Below, one piece after another: positions 17,415-25,225 of a stretch of DNA of 64,000 nucleotides (position 1 is its first letter; every line of letters starts with the position of its first letter). This DNA is from Bacillota bacterium (GTDB lineage: Bacteria > Bacillota > Clostridia > Lachnospirales > Lachnospiraceae): NCBI GenBank assembly GCA_023437365.1, contig JAEZGK010000099.1, forward strand, positions 124,001 through 188,000, in the 5' to 3' direction. The notes beneath the pieces were generated by a model that was not told the DNA's origin, did not search any database, and worked only from the letters and a program-made list of their open reading frames with translations. The translations under genes and the position numbers were made by a program.

Positions 17415-18134
17415 CTAATCTTTCTTCTTAAATAATTTCTTTAAGGACTCCAAAAGCTTTAAGCGGACTTTTACAGGAGTTTTTTTATTGATCAGTGTTT
17501 CGTACTCCTCCTCCGTCAGCAGCTTGGAAAGCTTCTCTCCGGATTTTTGATCAACAATGCTGTAGGTCTCGTCCACAAAGCAAAGAGGGGGGAACATGAC
17601 GCACCACCAGTTCCGTCCTTCAGCCTTCCCGAGCTTTACTCTGAGGGCGTGGTAGCAGCCGGGAGGAAAGGTATAGGCTCCGTACACCTTCAAGGGGAAG
17701 TAACAATCCTCCAAAGAAGCTGTTGCACTATAATCATAGCCCTGCTTTTGTATCGTGGCATTGGCAAGGGCGGTCAATTCGGGCAGCTTCTCCTGCGCTA
17801 CCTCTCTTACCTCAGTGAGGTTAGTACAATCCTCCAGCATGGGTGCCAGATAGCTGACCAATCGATCCTTGACAAGTAGCTTCAGTGTCTGGTCCTCGGT
17901 ACTGTCACTGTTTGCGATGACATGAAAACGCAAAATCTCTTCTGCAATTCCCTCCTGAATATCTTTATCCTGCATTGCTGCCGCTCTGATTGCAAGATTC
18001 CCTGCGCCGAACGAGAGCAGCAGCAAGAGTAGCAATAAGGAGTGAACCCAATCTTTTTTTTGAGCTTTATGTAAAGAACTGTTTCTAATCGTATGCTTTA
18101 TAGTATGAAAGACATGAGATAGAATTTTCTGCAT
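17415..18134 (-). CDS. spoIIR: Stage II sporulation protein R
   Basis: Secreted forespore signal that triggers SpoIIGA-dependent activation of pro-sigma-E in the mother cell. One N-terminal membrane helix (about residues 29-50) precedes the conserved body LRFHVIANSDSTEDQTLKLL-type segment near 70, then YPLKVYGAYTFPPG-like and NWWCVMFPPLCFVD blocks near 150-190, all hallmarks of SpoIIR. Length (239) is normal. A good match to a sigma-F promoter lies upstream, consistent with forespore expression in B. subtilis. It implies that the organism makes endospores. Confidence 0.93.
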   Translation of the reverse strand: MQKILSHVFHTIKHTIRNSSLHKAQKKDWVHSLLLLLLLLSFGAGNLAIRAAAMQDKDIQEGIAEEILRFHVIANSDSTEDQTLKLLVKDRLVSYLAPMLEDCTNLTEVREVAQEKLPELTALANATIQKQGYDYSATASLEDCYFPLKVYGAYTFPPGCYHALRVKLGKAEGRNWWCVMFPPLCFVDETYSIVDQKSGEKLSKLLTEEEYETLINKKTPVKVRLKLLESLKKLFKKKD

Positions 18135-18182
18135 CCTTCTTCGATCCTTTCTCTTACTTTGGGTAAGGGTTCTTTTATCAGA

Positions 18183-18211
18183 AGTCTTGCCGGAAAATCC
18201 GTTTTAATACA
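18183..18211 (-). promoter_or_regulatory. Candidate sigma-F promoter of spoIIR
   Basis: On the minus strand, GTATT (18207-18211) is followed after 14 bases by GGCAAGACTT (18183-18192), which agrees with the B. subtilis sigma-F/G -10 pattern GGNRANAMTW at every specified base. It is about 50 bases before the start codon. Sigma-F control of spoIIR is established in B. subtilis; its use here is inference. Confidence 0.55.
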
Positions 18212-18357
18212 TAGAACCCTATAAACTATAAATAAAAGTGCACTGTAGAGCTGTTTCTGAACTGAGGATTCCTGCTTGTACAGTCACCGTACACGTAGTA
18301 CAATAAAAGAACCGGATAAGACCCGGATAGGGCATCGGAGGATTTGGAGGGATAGCC

Positions 18358-18783
18358 ATGACGAAGGAAGTCATTGTGAATATAGAAGGACGGCAGTTGG
18401 ATTCTGACGAAATGGTGATAATCATTAAAGTGGATGGAGTATATCATCTGCAGCACCAAAAGCACTTTATCCAATATGATGAACCGGCAGAGACAGAAGA
18501 CGCCGTGATTAAGAACATGATAAAAATCTCACCGAACCGCATCGAGATAACGAAAAAGGGTGCTGCTGCCTCGCAGATGAATTTTGATTTAGATCAAAAT
18601 ACAGAAGCGATTTATCAGACACCCTATGGAGACTTATGTTTTCAGATAAGAACCTCCGGAATATTCCTTGAAGAAACCGAGAACTCCATTCTGGTGAAAT
18701 TGGAATATGCCTTGTATTCGGAGGGTTCCCAACTTTCTGAGCATAGAACCATCATTATGATACAGGCCAAGCCTTCTATTTAA
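18358..18783 (+). CDS. DUF1934 (YwiB-like) beta-barrel protein
   Basis: Small calycin-like protein of 141 residues, function unknown. The features of the family are present: VIVNIEGRQLDSDEMVIIIKV near the N-terminus, an IEITKKGAAASQMNFD strand in the middle, TPYGDLCFQIRTSGI near 95 and a final VKLEYALYSEGS strand. GGAGG precedes the start by ten bases. It is transcribed divergently from spoIIR and its last bases overlap the end of the convergent capA-like gene by eight bases. Confidence 0.85.
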   Translation: MTKEVIVNIEGRQLDSDEMVIIIKVDGVYHLQHQKHFIQYDEPAETEDAVIKNMIKISPNRIEITKKGAAASQMNFDLDQNTEAIYQTPYGDLCFQIRTSGIFLEETENSILVKLEYALYSEGSQLSEHRTIIMIQAKPSI

Positions 18784-19951
18784 TATCCTCACTGACAAAG
18801 CCATTCTCGTCAATCAGTACATGAAAGGACAGCTTTTGCATAAAGCGATAATAATTGCTGATCTCTTTTTGATCCGTCAGTAAGTAGGTCTTCATGGCTT
18901 TGTTCCTCACGGGAAGCAGCTGGACCCGTACTGTTCCATCCGGATCGAGATAAAGCTTCAGCATCCCGGATTCCTTATCGGACCTATTGAACCAGAAGTT
19001 ACCGAGGCTGTATGCTATCGGTTTTCCTTGATAGAATTCAATTCCCTGCATTACATGGGGATGGCAGCCGATTACGGCATCTGCTCCGGCATCGATATAT
19101 TGCTTTGCCAGTATTCTTTGATATTTCTCAGGATAGTTCTTCTGCTCCACACCCCAATGTACATAGATAACAACAAAATCGCTGTTCTCTTTGGCTTCCT
19201 TGATAGATTCTAGGATTACCGCAGGATCGTAGGTCCCTACCATGCCAGGTGCGGTATCCGTTGCGTACCAATCCATTGCAAAGACCACACGGGAAGCAGC
19301 CACGAAGGCAATGGTTTGATTACCGACTTTCTTATAGACCGGTGCTTTTGCTCTGGCCATATTCTCTCCGGCTCCTACATAATCGATACCTGCGGTATCC
19401 AGGGTGCCGAAGGTATCAATCAATGCATCCGGACCGAAATCCAGCGCATGGTTATTCGCAAGACTTACAATGTCAACCCCCATCTCCTTCAGGATACCCA
19501 CTCGTTGGGGATCAGCCCGAAAGGTATAGGATTTATCTTCTTCTTCCACCCCTCTTGTACTGTAAGCAAATTCGTTATTCAGCATCATGAGATCCACATT
19601 GTTCATCTCTTCAATCAAATCCCGGGATAGTACACCAAGAATACCGTTTCCCTCCGAATCATATTTCTTTACCGGATAGGAGTCCTCATCCAGGTTAACA
19701 TCTCCTGCGAAGCCTAATACGAGTGGTACGGATGGTGCAGGGGTTGGAGTCGCGGATGGGGTGGGTAACGGAGACGGGGTCACTTCTGTGGTTTGCTCCG
19801 GAACAGGGGTCGGAATAAAGCTGTTATCCTCCGATGCAGCCTGCTTCTCCCTTCTCAACTGCTCATCAAAAGCGAAAATCAAGAGTCCGGTAAAGGCACA
19901 GATGGACAGGACACAGATCATTGACAACAACACAAGAGTTCTTTTTTTCAT
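18776..19951 (-). CDS. CapA-family protein (PGA_cap metallophosphatase fold)
   Basis: Membrane-anchored protein resembling CapA/PgsA of poly-gamma-glutamate capsule synthesis. Start 19951 has GGAGG five bases upstream. A signal anchor (about 5-25) is followed by a Pro/Thr-rich linker (TPVPEQTTEVTPSPLPTPS) and the PGA_cap domain with LGFAGDVNLD near 82, MLNNEFAYSTRG, DIVSLANNHALDFG near 165, and HWGVEQ and GCHPHVMQG near 250-285. No other capsule genes are adjacent; many clostridial homologues stand alone and their role is unknown. It could also act as a wall-side phosphoesterase. Confidence 0.88.
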   Translation of the reverse strand: MKKRTLVLLSMICVLSICAFTGLLIFAFDEQLRREKQAASEDNSFIPTPVPEQTTEVTPSPLPTPSATPTPAPSVPLVLGFAGDVNLDEDSYPVKKYDSEGNGILGVLSRDLIEEMNNVDLMMLNNEFAYSTRGVEEEDKSYTFRADPQRVGILKEMGVDIVSLANNHALDFGPDALIDTFGTLDTAGIDYVGAGENMARAKAPVYKKVGNQTIAFVAASRVVFAMDWYATDTAPGMVGTYDPAVILESIKEAKENSDFVVIYVHWGVEQKNYPEKYQRILAKQYIDAGADAVIGCHPHVMQGIEFYQGKPIAYSLGNFWFNRSDKESGMLKLYLDPDGTVRVQLLPVRNKAMKTYLLTDQKEISNYYRFMQKLSFHVLIDENGFVSEDIK

Positions 19952-20006
19952 ATTAACCTCCATTCTTATGGATACCTGCAAATATGGGAGTAAGCAACAT
20001 TAAAAG

Positions 20007-20051
20007 AAATCCTCTTACCCTTCTGACTTTTGCCGCTTAGGTAAGAGGATT
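20007..20051 (-). terminator. Terminator after the 152-aa gene
   Basis: AAATCCTCTTACC (20007-20019) pairs with GGTAAGAGGATT (20040-20051). Read on the minus strand it is followed by TTTCTTTT. Confidence 0.7.
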
Positions 20052-20054
20052 ATT

Positions 20055-20513
20055 TTATTTCTCTTTTTTCTTGAAGATGCCAGTGATTTTCTGAGTAAGG
20101 CTTTTCTTTTCCTTCCTTTGCTCGAGATTTCCTCTTAAACCCTTTACATCCATGATATAAATACCGCTGAGAACAGCCTTCACTTCCTTTTTCACAGGAA
20201 TGAGATCATATATCTTGGCATCGCATACCAAATTCATTACCTTGGGGCCGATCTTTGCCTTTACAATCGGAACCTTGGAACGGCGTAAATACTTCGGAGT
20301 TGAGTCAAGCACCATCTTAGGAAGATTGGCTTCTGTCAGTTTCATTTTCTTTTTATCTATAACGAGGATAGAGACCGTCTGAGCAGCTGACTGCATCTGA
20401 GCTTCGGAATCCTCCTGCTTCTTCTGTAGCTTTTTACCTGCAAAATATAATACGATTAGAACACCGATTACCACGACAGCCACGATTAACAACACAATGG
20501 TCAATGTATTCAC
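20055..20513 (-). CDS. Hypothetical membrane-anchored protein, 152 aa
   Basis: No known family recognised. One N-terminal transmembrane helix (residues 3-25, TIVLLIVAVVVIGVLIVLYF) is followed by a lysine-rich cytoplasmic-type segment with a short coiled-coil look (KKLQKKQEDSEAQMQ), a small beta-rich part (VSILVIDKKKMKLTEANLPK, then IVKAKIGPKVMNLVCD) and a very basic C-terminus (KKKEK). RBS GGAGG is nine bases upstream. It is a single gene bounded by a terminator. Confidence 0.65.
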   Translation of the reverse strand: MNTLTIVLLIVAVVVIGVLIVLYFAGKKLQKKQEDSEAQMQSAAQTVSILVIDKKKMKLTEANLPKMVLDSTPKYLRRSKVPIVKAKIGPKVMNLVCDAKIYDLIPVKKEVKAVLSGIYIMDVKGLRGNLEQRKEKKSLTQKITGIFKKKEK

Positions 20514-20646
20514 GGGTTATGTACCTCCTCTTAATTTTACGATTTCAAGTACCCTGTTGTTCTCAAGGCAACGATAATTGTACCATCTTTTTAATAAAAA
20601 ATAAATAGAAAATTTCATTTTAAGAAAATATGCAGAGTCCCATAGA

Positions 20647-21375
20647 TTATATCAGGGCTTCATTCCTTTGAAGCATCTCGCGAATGATTCCCTGGACATA
20701 GGAACCAAGGAATTTCTGCTGTTCTCTTTCTAAGTCCTTCGGATAAATGGGCTTCCCGTATTCTATGATTACATGAGAGGCACGGACCCAAGGCATATGG
20801 TTTTCAAAAACCTCATCCGTGTTGGTGATTGCGACAGGAATTATGGCACAGCCTGTTTTTTCGGCGATCTTGAAGCTTCCTTCCTTGAAGGGAAGCATCT
20901 CTTTGCCATGATTACGGGTTCCTTCAGGTGAGATAAATACAGAATAGCCGTTTTTGACCAATTCGATACCCTTCAGAACGGTTTTTAATCCCTGTTTAAT
21001 ATCTTCGCGGTCGAGGAACAGACATTGAAGAAATTTCATCCAGGTACTTAAAAAGGGAATCTTGCCGATTTCCTTCTTTGACATAAAGCTTGTCAGTGTC
21101 GGGACAGAGCTATAAGCAACAGGGACATCAAAATAGCTTCTGTGGTTGGATATATATAATACTGCCTCATCCTTGGGAATGTTATCCCTGCCAAGGACCG
21201 TTTTCTTTACTCCGCAGATAAAAAGCAGAATGCGGAAGGCACCTACTACGATTCGTTGTGAACTGGCAACCATGGCGCGATGGTTAAAGCGTCCGATGAT
21301 AAGCTCGATTAAATATAATGGTATGCTGATGATAAAAAATATCACCAGAAATAATGCTGCAAGAACGATACGCAT
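20647..21375 (-). CDS. plsC: 1-acyl-sn-glycerol-3-phosphate acyltransferase
   Basis: Membrane acyltransferase making phosphatidic acid in phospholipid synthesis. The start at 21375 follows GGGAGG by five bases. A hydrophobic N-terminus (residues 2-25) precedes the acyltransferase motifs: NHRSYFD (H-x4-D, near residue 77), FLDRED near 118 and the substrate-binding SPEGTR near 149, then a VPVAITNTDE-type strand. Length 242 fits. The gene lies 57 bases from the D,D-carboxypeptidase gene upstream on the same strand, with which it could share a transcript. Confidence 0.92.
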   Translation of the reverse strand: MRIVLAALFLVIFFIISIPLYLIELIIGRFNHRAMVASSQRIVVGAFRILLFICGVKKTVLGRDNIPKDEAVLYISNHRSYFDVPVAYSSVPTLTSFMSKKEIGKIPFLSTWMKFLQCLFLDREDIKQGLKTVLKGIELVKNGYSVFISPEGTRNHGKEMLPFKEGSFKIAEKTGCAIIPVAITNTDEVFENHMPWVRASHVIIEYGKPIYPKDLEREQQKFLGSYVQGIIREMLQRNEALI

Positions 21376-21432
21376 AAAATCCTCCCATAGATTTATTATG
21401 TTACATCTTTCTATATTCATGCACTGCTTTGG

Positions 21433-22686
21433 TTACGGAAATAATTGCATTTCATTCAGAGGAGCTTCCGTAATTGTCGGTTCTGGTAGAGCTGTCGGTA
21501 TCGGAGCTTCAGTATCAGCCGGCGGCTCGGTCGGTGTAGGTTCTGCAGTTGGCGTTGGTGTTGCCGTAGGCGTGGGTGTGGCTTTGGGCTTGGGCGTAGC
21601 AGTCGGAGCGTGTGCCTCAGAAGGCTTTGCCTGAGGTTTCTTAGTCGGAGCCGGACTGGAACCCTCTGTATCATCGGATTCCTGATCGGGGTATTCTTCC
21701 TCCAGGCTGCCGTCTATAATCTCACCGTTGGCACCGACGACTATGGCGGAACCGCTTACAGGAACCGGAGTCATCTTCGGAGGCTTGTAATTAATGATAC
21801 TTGCATACTTTGCCTCAAAATCAAAATCCGGGCTCGGGGTGTAATGATAGTATTCTTCCATAGTCATATCATTAGTATAAAGATACTCCGCAAGGTCTTT
21901 GCCGACATAGCGGATATGCCAGGGCTCAAAAGCATAACCGGTTATTTCCTCGTTACCCTCGGGATATCGGATAATATATCCGTATTTATGGGCGTTTGCT
22001 GCCAGCCATTTACCTTCCGGAGAAGCAGCAAAGGTGTTGCTCAGCTTGAAATTCTGTGACTTTGCCGAAATATCGATTGCGAGACCGGTCTGGTGCTCGC
22101 TGGTTCCGGGTACGGCTGAATAGCGCAGGGTATAGGTTTTGCCCTTTTTCACAATGTTATTTTTAAATATGGAGGTTTGCCGTTGGTAGGAACGGTATGC
22201 TGAGATGCCGTATAGGATGACATGATCCTTCTGTGCAGCTGCAAATAACTGCTCCAATGCTTCGGCTGCTTCCGGCCGCATCAGAGTACGTTCATCATAT
22301 GTAATCAGATTAAATATAACCTTTGGTGTAACCAAATTCTCCGGGACATACTCCTTAGGCAGAGCATATTCTTTATTTACGAATACAGTGATGCTGGTAG
22401 GATCTAAATCCATCTCAGTGGCTGTTACAAAGGGTTCCTCGGTAACCTCCGGCTCTGTTTTGACTTCGGGGACCTCCTCCTCGTCGGTATCCTCTACCGG
22501 AATCGGAGGGATATATGTATAGTCACTATCTGATTCTACCTCCCCTGACAAGCCGGGAACAGATGCGAGAGCCGAAGCCTCTTCAGTTCCCCCGCTGACA
22601 TGAGCAATCCGAAAAAATACGGTACCACACACAAGAATCAGGGCGGTCGTGGATACAATAACAGTGACCAGGGTTTTTTTCTTCAA
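21433..22686 (-). CDS. VanY-type D-alanyl-D-alanine carboxypeptidase with PT-rich tail
   Basis: Exported or membrane-anchored M15B peptidase that trims stem peptides of peptidoglycan. A signal anchor (residues 4-25) and an acidic linker lead to the catalytic domain (about 120-285): SAYRSYQRQ, the zinc ligands in SEHQTGLAID (H and D) and EPWHIRYV (H), with the usual spacing. The last 110 residues are Pro/Thr/Ala-rich (TPTPTATPTPTAEPTP), probably disordered and wall-spanning. The reading frame ends at an ordinary stop (LNEMQLFP). Unlike vanY in resistance clusters, no van ligase is nearby, so this is a housekeeping-type enzyme. Confidence 0.9.
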   Translation of the reverse strand: MKKKTLVTVIVSTTALILVCGTVFFRIAHVSGGTEEASALASVPGLSGEVESDSDYTYIPPIPVEDTDEEEVPEVKTEPEVTEEPFVTATEMDLDPTSITVFVNKEYALPKEYVPENLVTPKVIFNLITYDERTLMRPEAAEALEQLFAAAQKDHVILYGISAYRSYQRQTSIFKNNIVKKGKTYTLRYSAVPGTSEHQTGLAIDISAKSQNFKLSNTFAASPEGKWLAANAHKYGYIIRYPEGNEEITGYAFEPWHIRYVGKDLAEYLYTNDMTMEEYYHYTPSPDFDFEAKYASIINYKPPKMTPVPVSGSAIVVGANGEIIDGSLEEEYPDQESDDTEGSSPAPTKKPQAKPSEAHAPTATPKPKATPTPTATPTPTAEPTPTEPPADTEAPIPTALPEPTITEAPLNEMQLFP

Positions 22687-22820
22687 AGCAATAACTCCTT
22701 TCGTACATTAAAAACAGGAAGGGACGATCTGCTTGTCATTAGTCTAAGCTTATCACATATAGTATAGCACAACGATGCTAAAAATGAATAGGAATTAATC
22801 GGATTCTTAGCAGTGTTTCA

Positions 22821-24287
22821 TTAGTAGTTGCGCCAGTTTACTTCTTCTGCCAGACTGTCCAGAAGCTCCGTCTTCATGCGGTACAGCTTTACAGAGAGAT
22901 CTACATATACGATATGAGGATTGATCAACCGTCTGGCTTCATCCCATAAGGAATCCTGTTCCGTGATGCAGTATTCCCTGATCTCCATAACAGAGGGTGA
23001 GGTATAGACGCATTTTCCGGCAAGAAATACCGGAACCAACAATTCACGCAGGGTATAGGTGTTGGGCTCTAAGTAGGTCTTCTTCCAGGTCGCCAGTGGA
23101 TCGAACAGCAGAAGCCTTTCGCTTTCGGAGAAATTCTCATCAGCGAGAGCAATTAAATCTGCCTTGACCTTACCGCTTTCTTTTTCATAGATACGTATCA
23201 CTTGCTTGTTGCCCGGATTAGTGATCTTCCACTGATTTTCGGACAGCTTTATCTTAGGTATAAACTTACCGTTCTTTTGTATCGCAGCCAGTTTGTAGAC
23301 ACCTCCGAAGGAGGGACAGTCTCTTGAGGTAATCAACTTGGTGCCGACACCCCAGGAGTCGATTCTGGCACCCTGGGTTTTTAAGGAATCAATCAGATAT
23401 TCATCTAAATCGCTGGAGGCTGTGATTTTTGCTTCGGTAAAGCCTGCAGCATCCAGTTGCTTCCTTGCTTTCTTTGACAGATAGGCGAGGTCACCGCTGT
23501 CTAGACGAATGCCGTATTTCTCCGGAATTTTACCTGCTGCACGAAGCTCTTCAAAAACCTTGATAGCATTGGGCACACCGCTGCGTAGCGTGTCATAGGT
23601 ATCAACCAGCAAGGTAGTATTCTGCGGATAAAGCTCTGCATATTTACGGAAAGCAGAAAGCTCATCGTCAAAGCTCATAATCCAGCTGTGAGCATGTGTA
23701 CCAAGTGCCGGAAGATCATAAAGCATGGCAGACAAGACATTACTGGTACCGATGCAACCACCGATTACGGCTGCTCTGGCTCCTAAGGTTCCGGCGTCCG
23801 GTCCCTGCGCTCTCCTGAGACCGAATTCCATCACCGGCTGTCCACCTGCGGCATATACTACACGGGATGCTTTGGTTGCAATCAGACTCTGATGATTGAT
23901 GATGTTTAGTAATGCGGTTTCTATCAACTGAGCTTCCATGATGGGGGCGATAACCTTCACCAGCGGTTCCATCGGAAATACGACGGTCCCCTCGGGAATT
24001 GCGTAAATATCCCCGGTAAAACGAAAATCCTTTAAATAGGATAGAAAACCCTCCTGGAATATGTTTAGACTCCGCAAATAAGCAATGTCCTCTTCGGAAA
24101 AGCTAAGTGCTTTGATATATTCAATTACCTGTTCTAAGCCTGCACAGATAGCATACCCGCTTCCGCTGGGATTCTCGCGGTAGAACACGTCAAAAATCAC
24201 GGTCTCGTTATTCTTATTATTGTAATAACCCTGCATCATTGTCAGTTCATAAAAATCAGTTAATAAGGTCAGATTCTGTTTACCCAT
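22821..24287 (-). CDS. pncB: Nicotinate phosphoribosyltransferase
   Basis: Converts nicotinate and PRPP to nicotinate mononucleotide for NAD salvage. The start at 24287 has GGAGG five bases upstream. Typical blocks: LTDFYELTMMQGYY at the N-terminus, EFGLRRAQGPDAG near 157, GTHAHSWIM near 202 (the histidine that is autophosphorylated in the family), RLDSGDLAYLSKKAR near 265 and GVGTKLITS near 315. The 488-residue length matches the long bacterial type. It is monocistronic; the 300 bases upstream on the minus strand hold no clear promoter. Confidence 0.94.
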   Translation of the reverse strand: MGKQNLTLLTDFYELTMMQGYYNNKNNETVIFDVFYRENPSGSGYAICAGLEQVIEYIKALSFSEEDIAYLRSLNIFQEGFLSYLKDFRFTGDIYAIPEGTVVFPMEPLVKVIAPIMEAQLIETALLNIINHQSLIATKASRVVYAAGGQPVMEFGLRRAQGPDAGTLGARAAVIGGCIGTSNVLSAMLYDLPALGTHAHSWIMSFDDELSAFRKYAELYPQNTTLLVDTYDTLRSGVPNAIKVFEELRAAGKIPEKYGIRLDSGDLAYLSKKARKQLDAAGFTEAKITASSDLDEYLIDSLKTQGARIDSWGVGTKLITSRDCPSFGGVYKLAAIQKNGKFIPKIKLSENQWKITNPGNKQVIRIYEKESGKVKADLIALADENFSESERLLLFDPLATWKKTYLEPNTYTLRELLVPVFLAGKCVYTSPSVMEIREYCITEQDSLWDEARRLINPHIVYVDLSVKLYRMKTELLDSLAEEVNWRNY

Positions 24288-24480
24288 GATAACCTCCATA
24301 CTGCCGTCATAGCAGCTCCTAATTCGATGCTAAATATTGAAACAATAACACCATATCAAAACATATACCTAAATCAAGGAGAAGTCAAGGTGTCAATCGA
24401 CTTAAGTAATAATTTGTTGCTTCATATTGAAAATTAAGCACAGGCCTTAGAATGGAAGAAGGAGATCGGACTATAAATCA

Positions 24481-24588
24481 GGAGAGCTTTGGCAGAAGAA
24501 AGGAGAGCTTTGGCAGAAGATAGGGAGAGCTTTGGCAGAAGATAAGGAGAGCTTTGGCAGAAGATCAGGAGAGCTTTGGCAGAAGAAA
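24481..24588. repeat. Five tandem 21-22 bp repeats upstream of the ileS promoter
   Basis: Five copies of GGAGAGCTTTGGCAGAAGA begin at 24481, 24502, 24524, 24546 and 24568. The last copy ends about five bases before the -35 box. Spacing of 21-22 bp places every copy on nearly the same face of the helix. Confidence 0.9.
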
Positions 24589-24592
24589 AGTA

Positions 24593-24621
24593 TTGACAAT
24601 AAAGACTATTTATACTATTAT
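24593..24621 (+). promoter_or_regulatory. ileS promoter
   Basis: TTGACA (24593-24598) and TATTAT (24616-24621) with a 17-base spacer; an overlapping TATAAT lies three bases further on. Transcription would begin near 24628, giving a leader of about 600 bases. Confidence 0.7.
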
Positions 24622-24627
24622 AATGAA

Positions 24628-24919
24628 AATTGATAAAAACATTGACGGAGAGAGTAAGCATAAAGCAAACATCTCAGCGAGCCGGGGACAGTGTAAGCCC
24701 GGTATCAGTAGCGTATGACTGAAAATCACTCCCTAGTTGCAAGACCCAAAGGCGTGTCGGATACAGGCTGAGTAGGTCAAGCCGGTATCTACCGTTATAT
24801 AGATAATGTATATCCGCGCAGCTAATTGGTCAGTCCGTGCAGCAGATAAAGTGGAGTACGTGAAACAGGTGGTTAAATGAAAGCATATGCTCTCATCCTA
24901 TTTCGGATGAGAGCTTTTT
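24628..24919 (+). promoter_or_regulatory. T-box leader (isoleucine specifier) with terminator
   Basis: tRNA-sensing leader controlling ileS. Stem I marks are visible: GACGGAGAGAGTAAG, the AGCGAGCCGGGG / GTGTAAGCCCGG pair, and a specifier GAAAATCAC with ATC (24725-24727) for isoleucine. The terminator is GCTCTCATCC (24889-24898) with GGATGAGAGC (24905-24914) and TTTTT. The antiterminator can form as AGG/CCT (24867-24869 with 24897-24899) and ATGA/TCAT (24877-24880 with 24893-24896) around a 7-base bulge TGGTTAA (24870-24876). TGGT suits the ACCA end of tRNA-Ile, but the usual ACC of the bulge is TAA here. Confidence 0.85.
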
Positions 24920-25023
24920 GATTCATCATCTCTCAAAGTCTCTGGGAGAAGCATAGGTATAGAAGCGTTCTACCGGAGCAAAATATATGTAAGCACATCA
25001 AGGAATATCATTATACACTATTA

Positions 25024-25220
25024 AGGAGGATAAATCCTCCTGGAGCATTTTTATATCATTATTATTAAGGAGGATAAATCCTCCTGCAACATTTCTATAA
25101 TCATTATAAATTATTAAGGAGGATAAATCCTCCTGCAACATTTCTATATCATTATAAATTATTTAGGAGGATAAATCCTCCTGCAATATTTCTATATCAT
25201 TATAAATTATTATAGGAGGA
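25024..25220 (+). repeat. Array of four SD/anti-SD hairpins ending in the ileS ribosome site
   Basis: AGGAGGAT-AA-ATCCTCCT occurs at 25024-25041, 25068-25085, 25117-25134 and 25165-25182, with period 44-49 and linkers that are nearly identical (GCAACATTTCTATATCATT type). A fifth, half copy AGGAGGA (25214-25220) is the actual ribosome site of ileS. Each unit holds a perfect Shine-Dalgarno sequence paired with its complement. Confidence 0.9.
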
Positions 25221-25225
25221 TTTGT

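Noticed and set aside
21433..21634. Plus-strand frame rich in valine/glycine repeats opposite the carboxypeptidase tail
   Set aside because: It is the mirror of a Pro/Thr-coding repeat and has no ribosome site.
24386..24405. Fragment of the ileS start (AAGGTGTCAATCGACTTAAG, 18 of 20 as at 25237)
   Set aside because: Too short and without flanking similarity; could be chance or an old duplication, not supportable.
24434..24661. Minus-strand frame of repeated SSAKALL
   Set aside because: It arises from the 22-bp tandem repeats upstream of ileS; no start signal and no conservation expected.
25024..25220. CRISPR-like array (18-nt repeat, about 30-nt spacers)
   Set aside because: The spacers are nearly identical to each other, there are no cas genes, and the last half unit is a ribosome site.
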